Virus record (IMG/VR): IMGVR_UViG_3300035670_000443
Location: 1-43,331 of that record
Length of the DNA: 43,331 bases
Origin: a virus
Direction: 5' to 3' (one strand)
The notes under the pieces were generated by a model. The model searched no databases. It was not told the origin of the DNA and saw only the letters and a program-made list of their open reading frames with translations. Both the position numbers and the translations under genes were made by a program. Shown in pieces: positions 29,498-36,431 of this stretch (its first letter is position 1; the number at the start of each line of letters is the position of its first letter).

Positions 29498-29741
29498 TGC
29501 AGTGGTGAGATAGACTAATAGTTAGTGTATTTGACTAAGTATGGTAAGGCATACCACTAATTGATTTTATTGATTAGAAACAAGCTATGCTTCGTGTTAG
29601 ACAATCTTTCGATTGCTCACCCTTCGCCTGAGGATAACTTAAGGGATATTATTGGAGTGTAATTAGTAGTAAATAACGCTCACAAGTATAGCTTATTCGC
29701 TTTTAGTGTGCATACTGTAGAATAGCCCTACACAAATAACA

Positions 29742-29760
29742 AAGCCCCTATGAGGGGCTT
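29742..29760 (-). terminator. Terminator after the small-gene cluster
   Basis: Minus strand: AAGCCCC-TCATA-GGGGCTT, followed by TGTTATTT. It lies 119 bases after the last gene of the 29.9-32.6 kb cluster. Confidence 0.7.
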
Positions 29761-29878
29761 CTGAGTGTGTTATATTGGATCTAGTATACTTGTTTAATAC
29801 CTAATTGTATCAGGTCTTTCACAGTCTCAGGATTGTAGAAAAATAAGTGTATTGTGCCTTTGTGATTCTACGCATAAT

Positions 29879-30016
29879 TTAAATTTCCTTGTGTTGTTGG
29901 CTTGCTACATTGCGCCAAAATTGTTTTACTGCTTTGCCTTGCTGTTTTGCTTTGAGCTTGGTTTGCTTGTTATCTTGTTTTGTGTTGTCTGGGTTAAATT
30001 TAAAGCTTTTTGACAT
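29879..30016 (-). CDS. Small basic, Gln/Lys-rich protein, 45 aa
   Basis: A 45-codon frame. ATG 30016 lies six bases after the previous stop, and GAGGAATAAAACAAG gives its binding site inside that gene's end. MSKSFKFNPDNTKQDNKQTK continues KAKQQGKAVKQFWRNVASQQ: strongly basic and polar, probably nucleic-acid binding or disordered. Last gene of the cluster. Confidence 0.7.
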   Translation of the reverse strand: MSKSFKFNPDNTKQDNKQTKLKAKQQGKAVKQFWRNVASQQHKEI

Positions 30017-30022
30017 CTTGTT

Positions 30023-30382
30023 TTATTCCTCGCCATCTGTAGCAATACCGTTCGAATACAAGTACCCGTCACAGATATTATCTGAAATAACATACAGGTA
30101 TTCATCTAAACTTTCAACATTATTTACCAGATATTCCGCATTGTCAAACGGAATAAGAAAATAATTTTCCGATAATTGTTCGATGTTGCCATCAAAAGAA
30201 ACAGCAAGGTTTGCTTGGTCGAAGCTGAACACAACGCCCCGATCTGTTACTTCAAAGTCAACAATAAACCATTCTTTTTCGTTGTCGATCATGCGTTCAA
30301 ATTCAAAACAAGGAATTCTGCCAGAATTGATCAGGCTGTCCACTTGTTCTTGTAATGCTGTTTTGATTGCTTGCTTGTTCAT
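30023..30382 (-). CDS. Acidic protein of unknown function, 119 aa
   Basis: ATG 30382 follows AGGTGAAAT. MNKQAIKTALQEQVDSLINS begins with a helix, and the rest is an acidic alternating alpha/beta body (WFIVDFEVTDRGVVFSFDQA). Acidic small phage proteins include DNA mimics, but nothing specific shows this. Part of an eleven-gene cluster. Confidence 0.72.
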   Translation of the reverse strand: MNKQAIKTALQEQVDSLINSGRIPCFEFERMIDNEKEWFIVDFEVTDRGVVFSFDQANLAVSFDGNIEQLSENYFLIPFDNAEYLVNNVESLDEYLYVISDNICDGYLYSNGIATDGEE

Positions 30383-30396
30383 ATTTCACCTATTTA

Positions 30397-30648
30397 TTAG
30401 AATTTATACTGAAAACGTTCTACCCGTAAAGAGTAACAACTTTTTAATTTACCTGTCAAAAACTCAGACAAGATATTTATAAAGCTTTTCCGTGTTGCTT
30501 TCACCACAAATTGATTGCCTGTCTTATGACAGATGATCAAGTGATCTTTTATCTGGTCAATTTCTTCAAAGCTTAGTGCCTTGATAGCCAGAATTAAGTC
30601 TAAATCCGATTGTGCCGTTGCTTCAATTGATTGGATTACTGGGATCAT
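30397..30648 (-). CDS. Protein of unknown function, 83 aa
   Basis: ATG 30648 overlaps the previous stop (ATGA), with AGAAGGGGGTCAGG before it. MIPVIQSIEATAQSDLDLIL then IKALSFEEIDQIKDHLIICH is helical with a basic end (LRVERFQYKF). Not recognised. Confidence 0.72.
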   Translation of the reverse strand: MIPVIQSIEATAQSDLDLILAIKALSFEEIDQIKDHLIICHKTGNQFVVKATRKSFINILSEFLTGKLKSCYSLRVERFQYKF

Positions 30649-31052
30649 TCCTGACCCCCTTCTTCTGATTCTAAATTACTTTCGTATTCATCTAAAGCAG
30701 AATCAATATGATCCTGAACGTCAGCATACAAAGCCCAAAAAGCTAAGGCAGAATGCAAACCAGATAAGCCTGAATCTTTCAGCACTTCACCAGCACTTTC
30801 AGCGCCTAAGTTATCGACCATGTAATCTGAGTTATCGGAATGTTCCAACACTGAAAGATTATAGGCGTAATAAATAATCCATTGGTGACCATCAATTGTT
30901 TCATGCAATAAAACATCTCGTATTTTTTCTAAAACAGTATCCCGATCAAAAGTGTCTGCGGTAGTGCAGTCAGTATAGTCTGCGGCTTCGCTGACAATCA
31001 TTTCTGCCAGTGCTGAAACTTCTTTCCAATATTCTACGCCTGATAATTGCAT
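30645..31052 (-). CDS. Acidic protein of unknown function, 135 aa
   Basis: The start ATG 31052 is preferred over TTG 31079; AAAGAGAATGTGATT precedes it. MQLSGVEYWKEVSALAEMIV is helical throughout, with TIDGHQWIIYYAYNLSVLEH in the middle and an acidic end (NLESEEGGQE). Similar hypothetical proteins with the IDGHxWVIY motif occur on plasmids and phages of gammaproteobacteria, with no known function. Confidence 0.75.
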   Translation of the reverse strand: MQLSGVEYWKEVSALAEMIVSEAADYTDCTTADTFDRDTVLEKIRDVLLHETIDGHQWIIYYAYNLSVLEHSDNSDYMVDNLGAESAGEVLKDSGLSGLHSALAFWALYADVQDHIDSALDEYESNLESEEGGQE

Positions 31053-31151
31053 AATCACATTCTCTTTTGTTGTTGGCAAAATTGCCGTTGTTTGCTTATT
31101 GCTACTGACTCAAATTATAAGCCAGTAGTATATAAAGAAACAAGCTTTATT

Positions 31152-31412
31152 TTATAATTCAATCGCTTTTTCGAGCCAATCTGTATTTTCTGTGACGTAT
31201 TCAGCATGATCATAATCAAGCTCATACGCAGCAATACAAGCACCTTTCGCTTTATAGTGTAAACCAGTGTTGCGAAAATTAAAACCAGTTTCACGGCTCA
31301 ATTTAATTAACGCGCCTTTCAGATTTTTAGCATTAATTTTAAACCGTTTCAGCCAGCAATAATTCAATTCACCGCCGAAAGTATCTGTCATTTCAAAGTA
31401 AAAAGTATTCAT
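31152..31412 (-). CDS. Protein of unknown function, 86 aa
   Basis: ATG 31412 follows AAGGATGACGCAAT. MNTFYFEMTDTFGGELNYCW then LKRFKINAKNLKGALIKLSR is a compact beta-alpha pattern; the end YVTENTDWLEKAIEL is acidic. The protein resembles small conserved phage/plasmid proteins in which a beta start FxxxxxDxFGGExNYxW is followed by KGA; the role is unknown. Confidence 0.72.
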   Translation of the reverse strand: MNTFYFEMTDTFGGELNYCWLKRFKINAKNLKGALIKLSRETGFNFRNTGLHYKAKGACIAAYELDYDHAEYVTENTDWLEKAIEL

Positions 31413-31439
31413 ATTGCGTCATCCTTTATTGTTTACTAT

Positions 31440-31604
31440 TCAGCTATTAAAATCTAAATCTTGTATTGTGTCAACGTCTTTTTGTTTATTAACGTACTCT
31501 TTATCAACGATTGATAGTACTTGCCTTTCAATTCCTTTGAACTTGTTTTTGCTTTCAGATTGCACTACCTTAACAGCTTGTGCGATTAATTGCAAACGAT
31601 TCAT
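31440..31604 (-). CDS. Small protein of unknown function, 54 aa
   Basis: A 54-codon frame. ATG 31604 follows AAGGAAATAAA, the same leader type as its neighbours, nine bases after the previous stop. MNRLQLIAQAVKVVQSESKN then KFKGIERQVLSIVDKEYVNK is helical with mixed charge. Not recognised. Confidence 0.72.
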   Translation of the reverse strand: MNRLQLIAQAVKVVQSESKNKFKGIERQVLSIVDKEYVNKQKDVDTIQDLDFNS

Positions 31605-31613
31605 TTTATTTCC

Positions 31614-31778
31614 TTAATACAAAACAAATTCAGGTTTAAGTTTATCAATACTTCGCCCAATGTCAATAATCTTTTGAGCATCGGCAACACTAATTTGATA
31701 ATATTCTGCAAAACATTCAACTGTCAGAAAATTATTTACCCAATCAAGATACATTGTGACAAATTTATCTAAGCTCAT
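31614..31778 (-). CDS. Small protein of unknown function, 54 aa
   Basis: The start ATG 31778 follows AAGGGATTAAA, two bases after the previous stop; an earlier ATG at 31799 lies inside that gene and lacks a binding site. MSLDKFVTMYLDWVNNFLTV then YYQISVADAQKIIDIGRSID is a helical fold that may contain a helix-turn-helix-like pair. Function unknown. Confidence 0.7.
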   Translation of the reverse strand: MSLDKFVTMYLDWVNNFLTVECFAEYYQISVADAQKIIDIGRSIDKLKPEFVLY

Positions 31779-31779
31779 T

Positions 31780-32046
31780 TTAATCCCTTGTTTTGACATA
31801 TCTGTATTTTAAAACAAAATCACCGAATTCACTAGTATATTTTTCCGAATCTTTTCGACCTTTTTCGGACTGGTGAAAAACGGCGTCTGTTATTCTCACA
31901 AGTTCGCCACTATTACCAGTTATAACCCAAAATACTGACTGACTATTGATTTTCATTTGAGATAAAGTATTAGCGTAAACCGTACCGGCGCGCAATAATT
32001 TACCACTTTTAGAATACAGATCAAAGTAAAAACCGTATAATGTCAT
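31780..32046 (-). CDS. Protein of unknown function, 88 aa
   Basis: The start ATG 32046 follows AGAAGGGAAATAAA; the open frame to 32091 covers another small gene. MTLYGFYFDLYSKSGKLLRA is beta-rich, with MKINSQSVFWVITGNSGELV and a basic end (LKYRYVKTRD). Not recognised. Confidence 0.7.
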   Translation of the reverse strand: MTLYGFYFDLYSKSGKLLRAGTVYANTLSQMKINSQSVFWVITGNSGELVRITDAVFHQSEKGRKDSEKYTSEFGDFVLKYRYVKTRD

Positions 32047-32059
32047 TTTATTTCCCTTC

Positions 32060-32158
32060 TCAGAATCCAGCCAAGGCCATATAGCCACCAATTAAACTAC
32101 ACGTAAAGCTTACAGCAAGGTAAATCAGGTTGTCAATAGCTTGTTTTGATAATTTCAT
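32060..32158 (-). CDS. Single-pass membrane micro-protein, 32 aa
   Basis: A 32-codon frame. ATG 32158 overlaps the previous TGA (ATGA), and its stop lies 13 bases before the next ATG. MKLSKQAIDNLIYLAVSFTC continues SLIGGYMALAGF: a basic start and one membrane helix. The coupling on both sides supports translation. Function unknown. Confidence 0.65.
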   Translation of the reverse strand: MKLSKQAIDNLIYLAVSFTCSLIGGYMALAGF

Positions 32159-32367
32159 ACTTTCAGTACCTTGTCGTTTTGTCCGAAGTAAAACCAGCGA
32201 TTTGAGTATTCCACCGGTGCAACAATTCTAGCGGTCCGACTACTGATCTTTTTGTAAGTGTTACCGTTTACCATGAATTGATCATCGATAGCCAATTCTG
32301 AAAACACTGGGAATAATTGCCGGATCACCGGATGCAGTTGATCGCGTGTTTCTTTTGATGGCTTCAT
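32155..32367 (-). CDS. Small protein of unknown function, 70 aa
   Basis: ATG 32367 lies one base after the previous stop, with AAGGTAATTTAAT before it. MKPSKETRDQLHPVIRQLFP has a helical start, then a small beta barrel-like part (FMVNGNTYKKISSRTARIVA). Its stop overlaps the next start. Not recognised. Confidence 0.72.
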   Translation of the reverse strand: MKPSKETRDQLHPVIRQLFPVFSELAIDDQFMVNGNTYKKISSRTARIVAPVEYSNRWFYFGQNDKVLKV

Positions 32368-32368
32368 A

Positions 32369-32557
32369 TTAAATTACCTTATTACATTCAATAGCATGTT
32401 TCTTACAATGCCGGTATTCTACCTGAGCTAATACTTTACAGTCAAATTGTTTTACTTGCAAACCATAGCAAACCACGTAAACCGGTTTATATAAATAATT
32501 ATTAGATACATACATTAACAACTGATACTGGTTAACTTCATTTTTAAGTATTTGCAT
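32369..32557 (-). CDS. Small protein of unknown function, first of the cluster, 62 aa
   Basis: ATG 32557 follows AAGGTATAAATAAA. MQILKNEVNQYQLLMYVSNN then YKPVYVVCYGLQVKQFDCKV has three Cys and a His (YRHCKKHAIEC), perhaps a metal site. It heads the minus-strand cluster behind the 32.6 kb promoter. Confidence 0.7.
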   Translation of the reverse strand: MQILKNEVNQYQLLMYVSNNYLYKPVYVVCYGLQVKQFDCKVLAQVEYRHCKKHAIECNKVI

Positions 32558-32596
32558 TTTATTTATACCTTGCTTGCCGTCGCTTCGATAGGGATA

Positions 32597-32624
32597 AATC
32601 TATCACAGCCAAAACAGAAAGCAA
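32597..32624 (-). promoter_or_regulatory. Promoter candidate of the eleven-gene cluster
   Basis: Minus strand: TTGCTT (32624-32619), 16-base spacer, TAGATT (32602-32597), 40 bases before the first start. A second candidate, TTGACA at 32706-32701 with TATTCG 18 bases on, lies further up. The rest of 32558-33032 holds no gene; ATCGTGT occurs at 32727, 32747 and 32881. Confidence 0.5.
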
Positions 32625-32785
32625 GCTTTATTTTAAATTATTTTCTAGGCTGTTTTCCCTTATATAGCATTATGCGCGAATAGCACAAGCTGATAAGCTC
32701 TGTCAATAGCTTTTCTGTATTTATTTATCGTGTAAATTATTTCGACATCGTGTGTCAGCTTTCGTTACAACGTGTGTAAAATTTA

Positions 32786-32820
32786 TTGACACATTCCTGG
32801 GCTATTGAGAATTATTCTCA
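32786..32820 (+). promoter_or_regulatory. Fur-box-like palindrome 3 over a promoter-like sequence
   Basis: TGAGAATTATTCTCA (32806-32820) is a perfect 7-1-7 palindrome of the type bound by gammaproteobacterial Fur. TTGACA at 32786-32791 places the -10 (GAATTA, 32809-32814) inside it, the normal arrangement for Fur repression. No plus-strand gene follows; a short non-coding transcript up to about 33030 is possible. Confidence 0.55.
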
Positions 32821-33032
32821 TTTGCGTTTGCTGGTATTTTCTGGTCGTGGTGCTGGCTGAATCAATTGAGTGGGTTAGTGATCGTGTGAGATATTGAATG
32901 AGGTTTTGCTCAACTCGTTGATTTTCCAACCATTTTCGTATCGAGTTTGGAATGGAAAAGCTCTCGATGCGTATGTTAATGGTCGAGTTTTACACTAAAT
33001 TCCGTCTCAATTTCTAAATTTTAAGGGTGAAA

Positions 33033-34031
33033 TTACTCACCCCCATCAACAATATTTAACCTCGCAAATTCTCCATGATGTTTCAGTGCTAATTCATTAT
33101 ATGCTAACGCAGCTTCTTTTTCTGTTTCGCATAACTTCACAAATGATCTATTACCTACCCTGATTATAGCTTTCCAAGGTTTCCATGACGCTTTCTTTGG
33201 TTTCGGTCTACTCTTATCAAAAATCACTCCTTTGTACTTCGATACTGTACGGGTTTTTGTTTTAGCAGAATTAACACTATTTTCCCAAGTTGTTGCCAGT
33301 CTTAGGTTAAATCTTACATTATTCAGTGGGTTTCCGTCTATATGGTCTATAACATAATTTGAAAAATTAGTACAACCAAATACTAGATGATGTAAACGAT
33401 AACCCCGTCTTTCATTGAGACTCTGGGTAGACCCTTTAATTTTTGCATATACATATTTGTTTGCACATAGAGAAACGTAGTCGTTTTCATCTACAATAAA
33501 AGGGTAGTCTATCCAGTATTCATAGAAATCCTTGTCAACTAATGTTTCTCCGCATACTCCAATTATCTCTGTGCTTCCTTTTCTGAATTCCATAACAGGC
33601 AGTTTCATCACTTCAGGGTTATCTGTAGAACCATTCCAATTTTGAATAACATCAGTAAATCGTTTCCAGAACTTATTCGATGATTTACTTGATGGTACAC
33701 ATCCACAACTTGTTTTCATCCCAAGAGAAAGTTGAGATCTGTCTGGATTGAATAAATTGCCACAGTCGCACATCATTGTAGGTCTTACTGGATTTTCTAA
33801 CCCTACAACCACCAGTTTTCCAAACCTATCTCCCATGTTCACAGAAACTTCTTCTGAAGACCTGTACTGTTTCAGTTTAACGTTTCCTTCGATAATTCTG
33901 TGTTTTGGAATATCTTCCCTGATTGTTCCGTCTGTAAACTTGACAGTGTAGTTACCTTTACCGGACATTCCAATAACAGAGTATTCAATTCCTTGTTTAT
34001 TAGTATTCGTAAAACCTATTTCTAATTTCAT
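33033..34031 (-). CDS. HNH homing endonuclease with AP2 domain
   Basis: 332 residues. LHHLVFGCTNFSNYVIDHID then GNPLNNVRFNLRLATTWENS is the HNH core of phage homing enzymes (H, DHxDGNxxNN). KYKGVIFDKSRPKPKKASWK to RSFVKLCETEKEAALAYNEL is an AP2 DNA-binding domain. A Cys-rich part (MCDCGNLFNPDR..SCGC) near residue 90 may be a zinc finger. ATG 34031 follows TGAGGAAAATTA. It is a free-standing mobile gene placed after the terminator of the next upstream gene. Confidence 0.88.
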   Translation of the reverse strand: MKLEIGFTNTNKQGIEYSVIGMSGKGNYTVKFTDGTIREDIPKHRIIEGNVKLKQYRSSEEVSVNMGDRFGKLVVVGLENPVRPTMMCDCGNLFNPDRSQLSLGMKTSCGCVPSSKSSNKFWKRFTDVIQNWNGSTDNPEVMKLPVMEFRKGSTEIIGVCGETLVDKDFYEYWIDYPFIVDENDYVSLCANKYVYAKIKGSTQSLNERRGYRLHHLVFGCTNFSNYVIDHIDGNPLNNVRFNLRLATTWENSVNSAKTKTRTVSKYKGVIFDKSRPKPKKASWKPWKAIIRVGNRSFVKLCETEKEAALAYNELALKHHGEFARLNIVDGGE

Positions 34032-34051
34032 TAATTTTCCTCAATAGCTAA

Positions 34052-34069
34052 AGCCCGCTAATGCGGGCT
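34052..34069 (-). terminator. Terminator between the secreted protein and the HNH gene
   Basis: AGCCCGC-TAAT-GCGGGCT. Minus strand tail TTAGC is weak; plus strand tail ATTTGTTT is richer in T. It may work in both directions. Confidence 0.7.
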
Positions 34070-34268
34070 ATTTGTTTACAATTTCAAGTTTAACGGCTTT
34101 ATTAAACGAGACTGTGTGACAATTTTTACCTTTTTCCAATCTACATTGGTTATAGTATAACATTCGTATTTCACGATCTAATACCTTCCTGTATTCCCAG
34201 TTAGTTGTTGCTGTGTTTGCAGTGAAACATGATAATGTAGCCACCAGTATTAGAAAACATCTAACCAC
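34068..34268 (-). CDS. Small exported protein, 66 aa
   Basis: GTG 34268 follows AGGAGAGGGATT and is preferred over ATG 34283. The basic start and LILVATLSCFTANTA form a signal peptide, with cleavage probably after NTA. The mature part has two Cys (NQCRLEKGKNCH) that could form a disulfide in the periplasm. The stop lies in the terminator. Function unknown; an exclusion or envelope role is only a guess. Confidence 0.65.
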   Translation of the reverse strand: MVRCFLILVATLSCFTANTATTNWEYRKVLDREIRMLYYNQCRLEKGKNCHTVSFNKAVKLEIVNK

Positions 34269-34296
34269 AATCCCTCTCCTCATTCAAACATCGTGT

Positions 34297-34393
34297 ATAA
34301 CGCTCTACAATCAATTATAAACCACTTTCTCCTTAATCCTATCCGAATGTATTGGGATAAATTATCGTGGCTTAGAATGATTCCTATTGCGTT
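34297..34393 (-). repeat. Intergenic repeat element, copy B
   Basis: Plus strand ATAACGCTCTACAATCAATT at the start and TTAGAATGATTCCTATTGCG-TTTAA at the end; the latter matches copy C (TTAGAATTGATTATAGAGCG-TTTAA). On the minus strand it shows TATAATTGATTGTAGAGCG, a TATAAT box upstream of the exported-protein gene. Confidence 0.55.
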
Positions 34394-34596
34394 TAATCTT
34401 CACATGACATCATTGCAACAAAGTCATCTCGATATAATTCTTTAATTTCTTCAGAGAATGTTTCACTTGCAAACTGATGTGTGAATACAGGATAACCTAG
34501 TCGTTTCTCAACATCTTTATGGAAATCCGAAAACTTACACATCATCAAGCCTGTGAACCCTGTCAAAATAATGCCTTGCTCTTTAGTTAACTTCAT
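34393..34596 (-). CDS. Conserved-type phage protein (DUF7736-like), 67 aa
   Basis: ATG 34596 follows AGGAGAATAAA; a longer frame to 34680 lies inside the next gene. MKLTKEQGIILTGFTGLMMC then FSDFHKDVEKRLGYPVFTHQ and EEIKELYRDDFVAM match a small protein found in many Gram-negative phages that starts KLTKEQAxxLTGFTG and has VEKRLGRPV. No function is known. Confidence 0.82.
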   Translation of the reverse strand: MKLTKEQGIILTGFTGLMMCKFSDFHKDVEKRLGYPVFTHQFASETFSEEIKELYRDDFVAMMSCED

Positions 34597-34597
34597 T

Positions 34598-35017
34598 TTA
34601 TTCTCCTTTGCTGTACAATTTAACAAAACCTTCTGCGTCACAATCGTTGTGATCATAATACACATCACCAAACTGTGCAAGCTCTTTTGCTAAAGTTTTC
34701 ATAATTTCATCACTGCTACCCCAACAACCTAAGCTGAGGATCACTTTATCACCTTCGTATGTGTCTGAATAATCGCTGTCACAACCGAAATGAATAGATA
34801 ATTGACGGGTCTGAAAGCTGGTGTCTAAACCTACGGGACGGTATTTAAAACCAATGTAAAAACTAGCAATACTACCCATAAAATGTGGTTCATATTCATT
34901 ACTACGACCACCGTAAAATCCTAAAGATTCATTTTTAATGACAGTTAATACATTACTTAACAAATCTAAAGCCACCTCTTTACCAGCACATACAAACAGT
35001 TTAGCGTCTACACTCAT
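34598..35017 (-). CDS. Phage protein of unknown function, 139 aa
   Basis: ATG 35017 follows AGGAGGAATAAA, a strong site. MSVDAKLFVCAGKEVALDLL then NVLTVIKNESLGFYGGRSNE is alpha/beta; the end has CDAEGFVKLYSKGE. It starts next to repeat element C. Not recognised. Confidence 0.75.
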   Translation of the reverse strand: MSVDAKLFVCAGKEVALDLLSNVLTVIKNESLGFYGGRSNEYEPHFMGSIASFYIGFKYRPVGLDTSFQTRQLSIHFGCDSDYSDTYEGDKVILSLGCWGSSDEIMKTLAKELAQFGDVYYDHNDCDAEGFVKLYSKGE

Positions 35018-35029
35018 TTTATTCCTCCT

Positions 35030-35118
35030 ACAACGCTCTCTGAGCGATTATTTATGTTATCCCAAGCCAACGTATAGCTTAGCTGTTAAAACGTCTTAGA
35101 ATTGATTATAGAGCGTTT
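35030..35118 (+). repeat. Intergenic repeat element, copy C
   Basis: It begins AACGCTCTCTGAGCGATTAT and ends AATTGATTATAGAGCG-TTTAA. The two ends are partly complementary (AACGCTCT/AGAGCGTT), so it can fold as a long stem. It lies between the HNH gene and the 34598-35017 gene, like copies A and B directly upstream of a gene. Confidence 0.55.
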
Positions 35119-35509
35119 AAATACTATTGGCTTTAATCCGCTTCGCTGTACGTTGTAACCCTCTCAACGCTTTAGCTAAATCTAACTCATTCACAGGATT
35201 CTCAATCATACTCTTTAAGCTATTAAACGTTGTATGACAAGCTGCAACATTCCCTGCTTCGTAAGGTTTGTTGCTATCAATACGGTCGATTGTAAACGTA
35301 TCCGCTGTCAATGTCAACCCTGTGAAATAACATTTCTTAGCTCTTAGCATATTCTTGAAGCTAACAAAAGAGATGTTAAACTCAATTCCACGATCTTTAC
35401 TAGAATTAGCTTTAGATAGATAAGCCTTAGCAATCTTAATGTCATCACCAGAGTGCCGGTTAGTGGTTTTCTTTTTAGCTGTCTTAATCATGTCAAATTT
35501 TGGTGGCAT
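35117..35509 (-). CDS. Small HNH-type endonuclease, 130 aa
   Basis: KKCYFTGLTLTADTFTIDRI then DSNKPYEAGNVAACHTTFNS is the HNH fold of a small phage family (C-x-x-TG, IDR-ID-xxKPYxxGN, H-x-x-FN). The start MPPKFDMIKTAKKKTTNRHS is basic. ATG 35509 follows AAGGAGAAACACC. It could be a free-standing homing endonuclease. The stop abuts repeat element C. Confidence 0.78.
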   Translation of the reverse strand: MPPKFDMIKTAKKKTTNRHSGDDIKIAKAYLSKANSSKDRGIEFNISFVSFKNMLRAKKCYFTGLTLTADTFTIDRIDSNKPYEAGNVAACHTTFNSLKSMIENPVNELDLAKALRGLQRTAKRIKANSI

Positions 35510-35520
35510 GGTGTTTCTCC

Positions 35521-35799
35521 TTAAATGTTAATCTCTACCACTTCCAGTTCTACGTTTTTCAGAGAATCCGTGTACTCTGGGCTGGAATAATCAGCATTGT
35601 ACCAAGCAACATCTCGATTTGCAATAATTTTTTCTGCATGTGAACGGGAGTCTGTTGTCCACAGAGGAATGTATGCAAAATTAGATGTGTAGAACATAAA
35701 ACTGACACTACAACAGAATTCAGCATCACTAGGGTTAGCTGAATAATCAACACCTAAAAACTTACCTGTCTTTACTACTCGAATTGCGTACAATTTCAT
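35521..35799 (-). CDS. Phage protein of unknown function, 92 aa
   Basis: ATG 35799 follows GAGGTAAAATAAC. MKLYAIRVVKTGKFLGVDYS is beta-rich, with two adjacent Cys (FCCSVSFMFY) and an end VELEVVEINI. The fold looks like small phage proteins with a YAIR-x-x-TGKFLG start. Function unknown. Confidence 0.75.
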   Translation of the reverse strand: MKLYAIRVVKTGKFLGVDYSANPSDAEFCCSVSFMFYTSNFAYIPLWTTDSRSHAEKIIANRDVAWYNADYSSPEYTDSLKNVELEVVEINI

Positions 35800-35800
35800 G

Positions 35801-35998
35801 TTATTTTACCTCATCAAAAACTTTGTGAAATACACCAGCACTCATCCAATCAATCATACCGGCACCGTAATCTACCAAAACTTTAGCGTATGTAGAATCT
35901 AACTGGGTCAGATGTACAATATCACCTTCGTTAATACGAAAAGAAGTTACACCTACTGTTACACCAAAAGAACGGTTTGCTTTGTATTTTACGTTCAT
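35801..35998 (-). CDS. Small SH3-like protein, 65 aa
   Basis: ATG 35998 follows GAGGAGAAATGAC. MNVKYKANRSFGVTVGVTSF then RINEGDIVHLTQL is a small beta barrel of SH3/KOW style. It is first gene of the minus-strand unit driven by the divergent promoter. Function unknown. Confidence 0.72.
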   Translation of the reverse strand: MNVKYKANRSFGVTVGVTSFRINEGDIVHLTQLDSTYAKVLVDYGAGMIDWMSAGVFHKVFDEVK

Positions 35999-36030
35999 GT
36001 CATTTCTCCTCATTCGTTTCGATGTGATAC

Positions 36031-36122
36031 ATCCTACGCTTATCTATTCCCTATGTCAACAAGAATTTTAGATAAATTCGTAAACGATTCTGCTTGACAT
36101 GAGATGTGTGTATGTGTAGAGT
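36031..36122. promoter_or_regulatory. Divergent pair of sigma70-type promoters
   Basis: Minus: TTGACA (36059-36054), 17-base spacer, TAGGAT (36036-36031). Plus: TTGACA (36094-36099), 17-base spacer, TAGAGT (36117-36122). The -35 boxes are 34 bases apart. The plus leader carries the palindrome CTAAACGTTTAG (36133-36144) whose end is part of the ribosome binding site TTTAGGAG. Confidence 0.8.
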
Positions 36123-36155
36123 AGCTGTCTGTCTAAACGTTTAGGAGAAATTTAG

Positions 36156-36431
36156 ATGAATAACAAAATCGAGAAAGGTTGTTTAGCTATTGTTGTGAAT
36201 AGCGCATGTTCGGAGAACTTAGGTAAGGTGGTAACGGTAGGGGAATTTTTAGGTGATGTTAGTCCAGTTGCAGGGAATGACCAGTGGGTTGTAGATGTCC
36301 CTCAAAAGTGTACGAGTGGCCTCACTGTACTTTTCCAAAGAGAAAAGAATCTTTTACGTATTGATTCTTACGACCAAGATGTGTATACTCTTGAGCAGAT
36401 TGAGCAATTAGAGAAGGAGAAAGTGGAATGA
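36156..36431 (+). CDS. Phage protein of unknown function, 91 aa
   Basis: ATG 36156 follows TTTAGGAGAAATTTAG. CLAIVVNSACSENLGKVVTV then GEFLGDVSP resembles small phage SH3-like proteins with A-xI-x-x-x-x-x-xNxGK. The helical end (EQIEQLEKEKVE) overlaps the next start. First gene after the divergent promoter. Unknown function. Confidence 0.75.
   Translation: MNNKIEKGCLAIVVNSACSENLGKVVTVGEFLGDVSPVAGNDQWVVDVPQKCTSGLTVLFQREKNLLRIDSYDQDVYTLEQIEQLEKEKVE

Larger units (their letters stand above)
28690..29740. other. AT-rich non-coding region with iterated repeats (origin or control region candidate)
   Basis: About 1 kb without a credible gene. AAATATCAT occurs at 29000, 29031, 29208 and 29319 and AAATATCA at 29171; CTTCCTGT at 29069, 29080 and 29185; TACTTAGAAAAT at 28835 and 28918; ATTGCAA/TTGCAAT form an inverted repeat near 28979-28999. 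Two Fur-box-like palindromes follow (29328, 29457), with a TATAAT at 29492. The region lies between minus-strand genes. Iterons next to a helicase-like gene fit an origin of replication, but no experimental mark is visible. Confidence 0.5.

Noticed and set aside
28690-29740. CRISPR array from the repeated motifs
   Set aside because: The repeats are 8-12 bases and irregularly spaced, without constant-length spacers or cas genes.
29889-30164. Plus-strand frame of 91 codons
   Set aside because: It is antisense to two well-supported minus-strand genes and is Cys/Leu-rich in the manner of shadow frames.
32820-33030. A RyhB-type iron-responsive small RNA by sequence
   Set aside because: The conserved RyhB core is not present; only the Fur-like promoter layout supports an RNA, so none is annotated.
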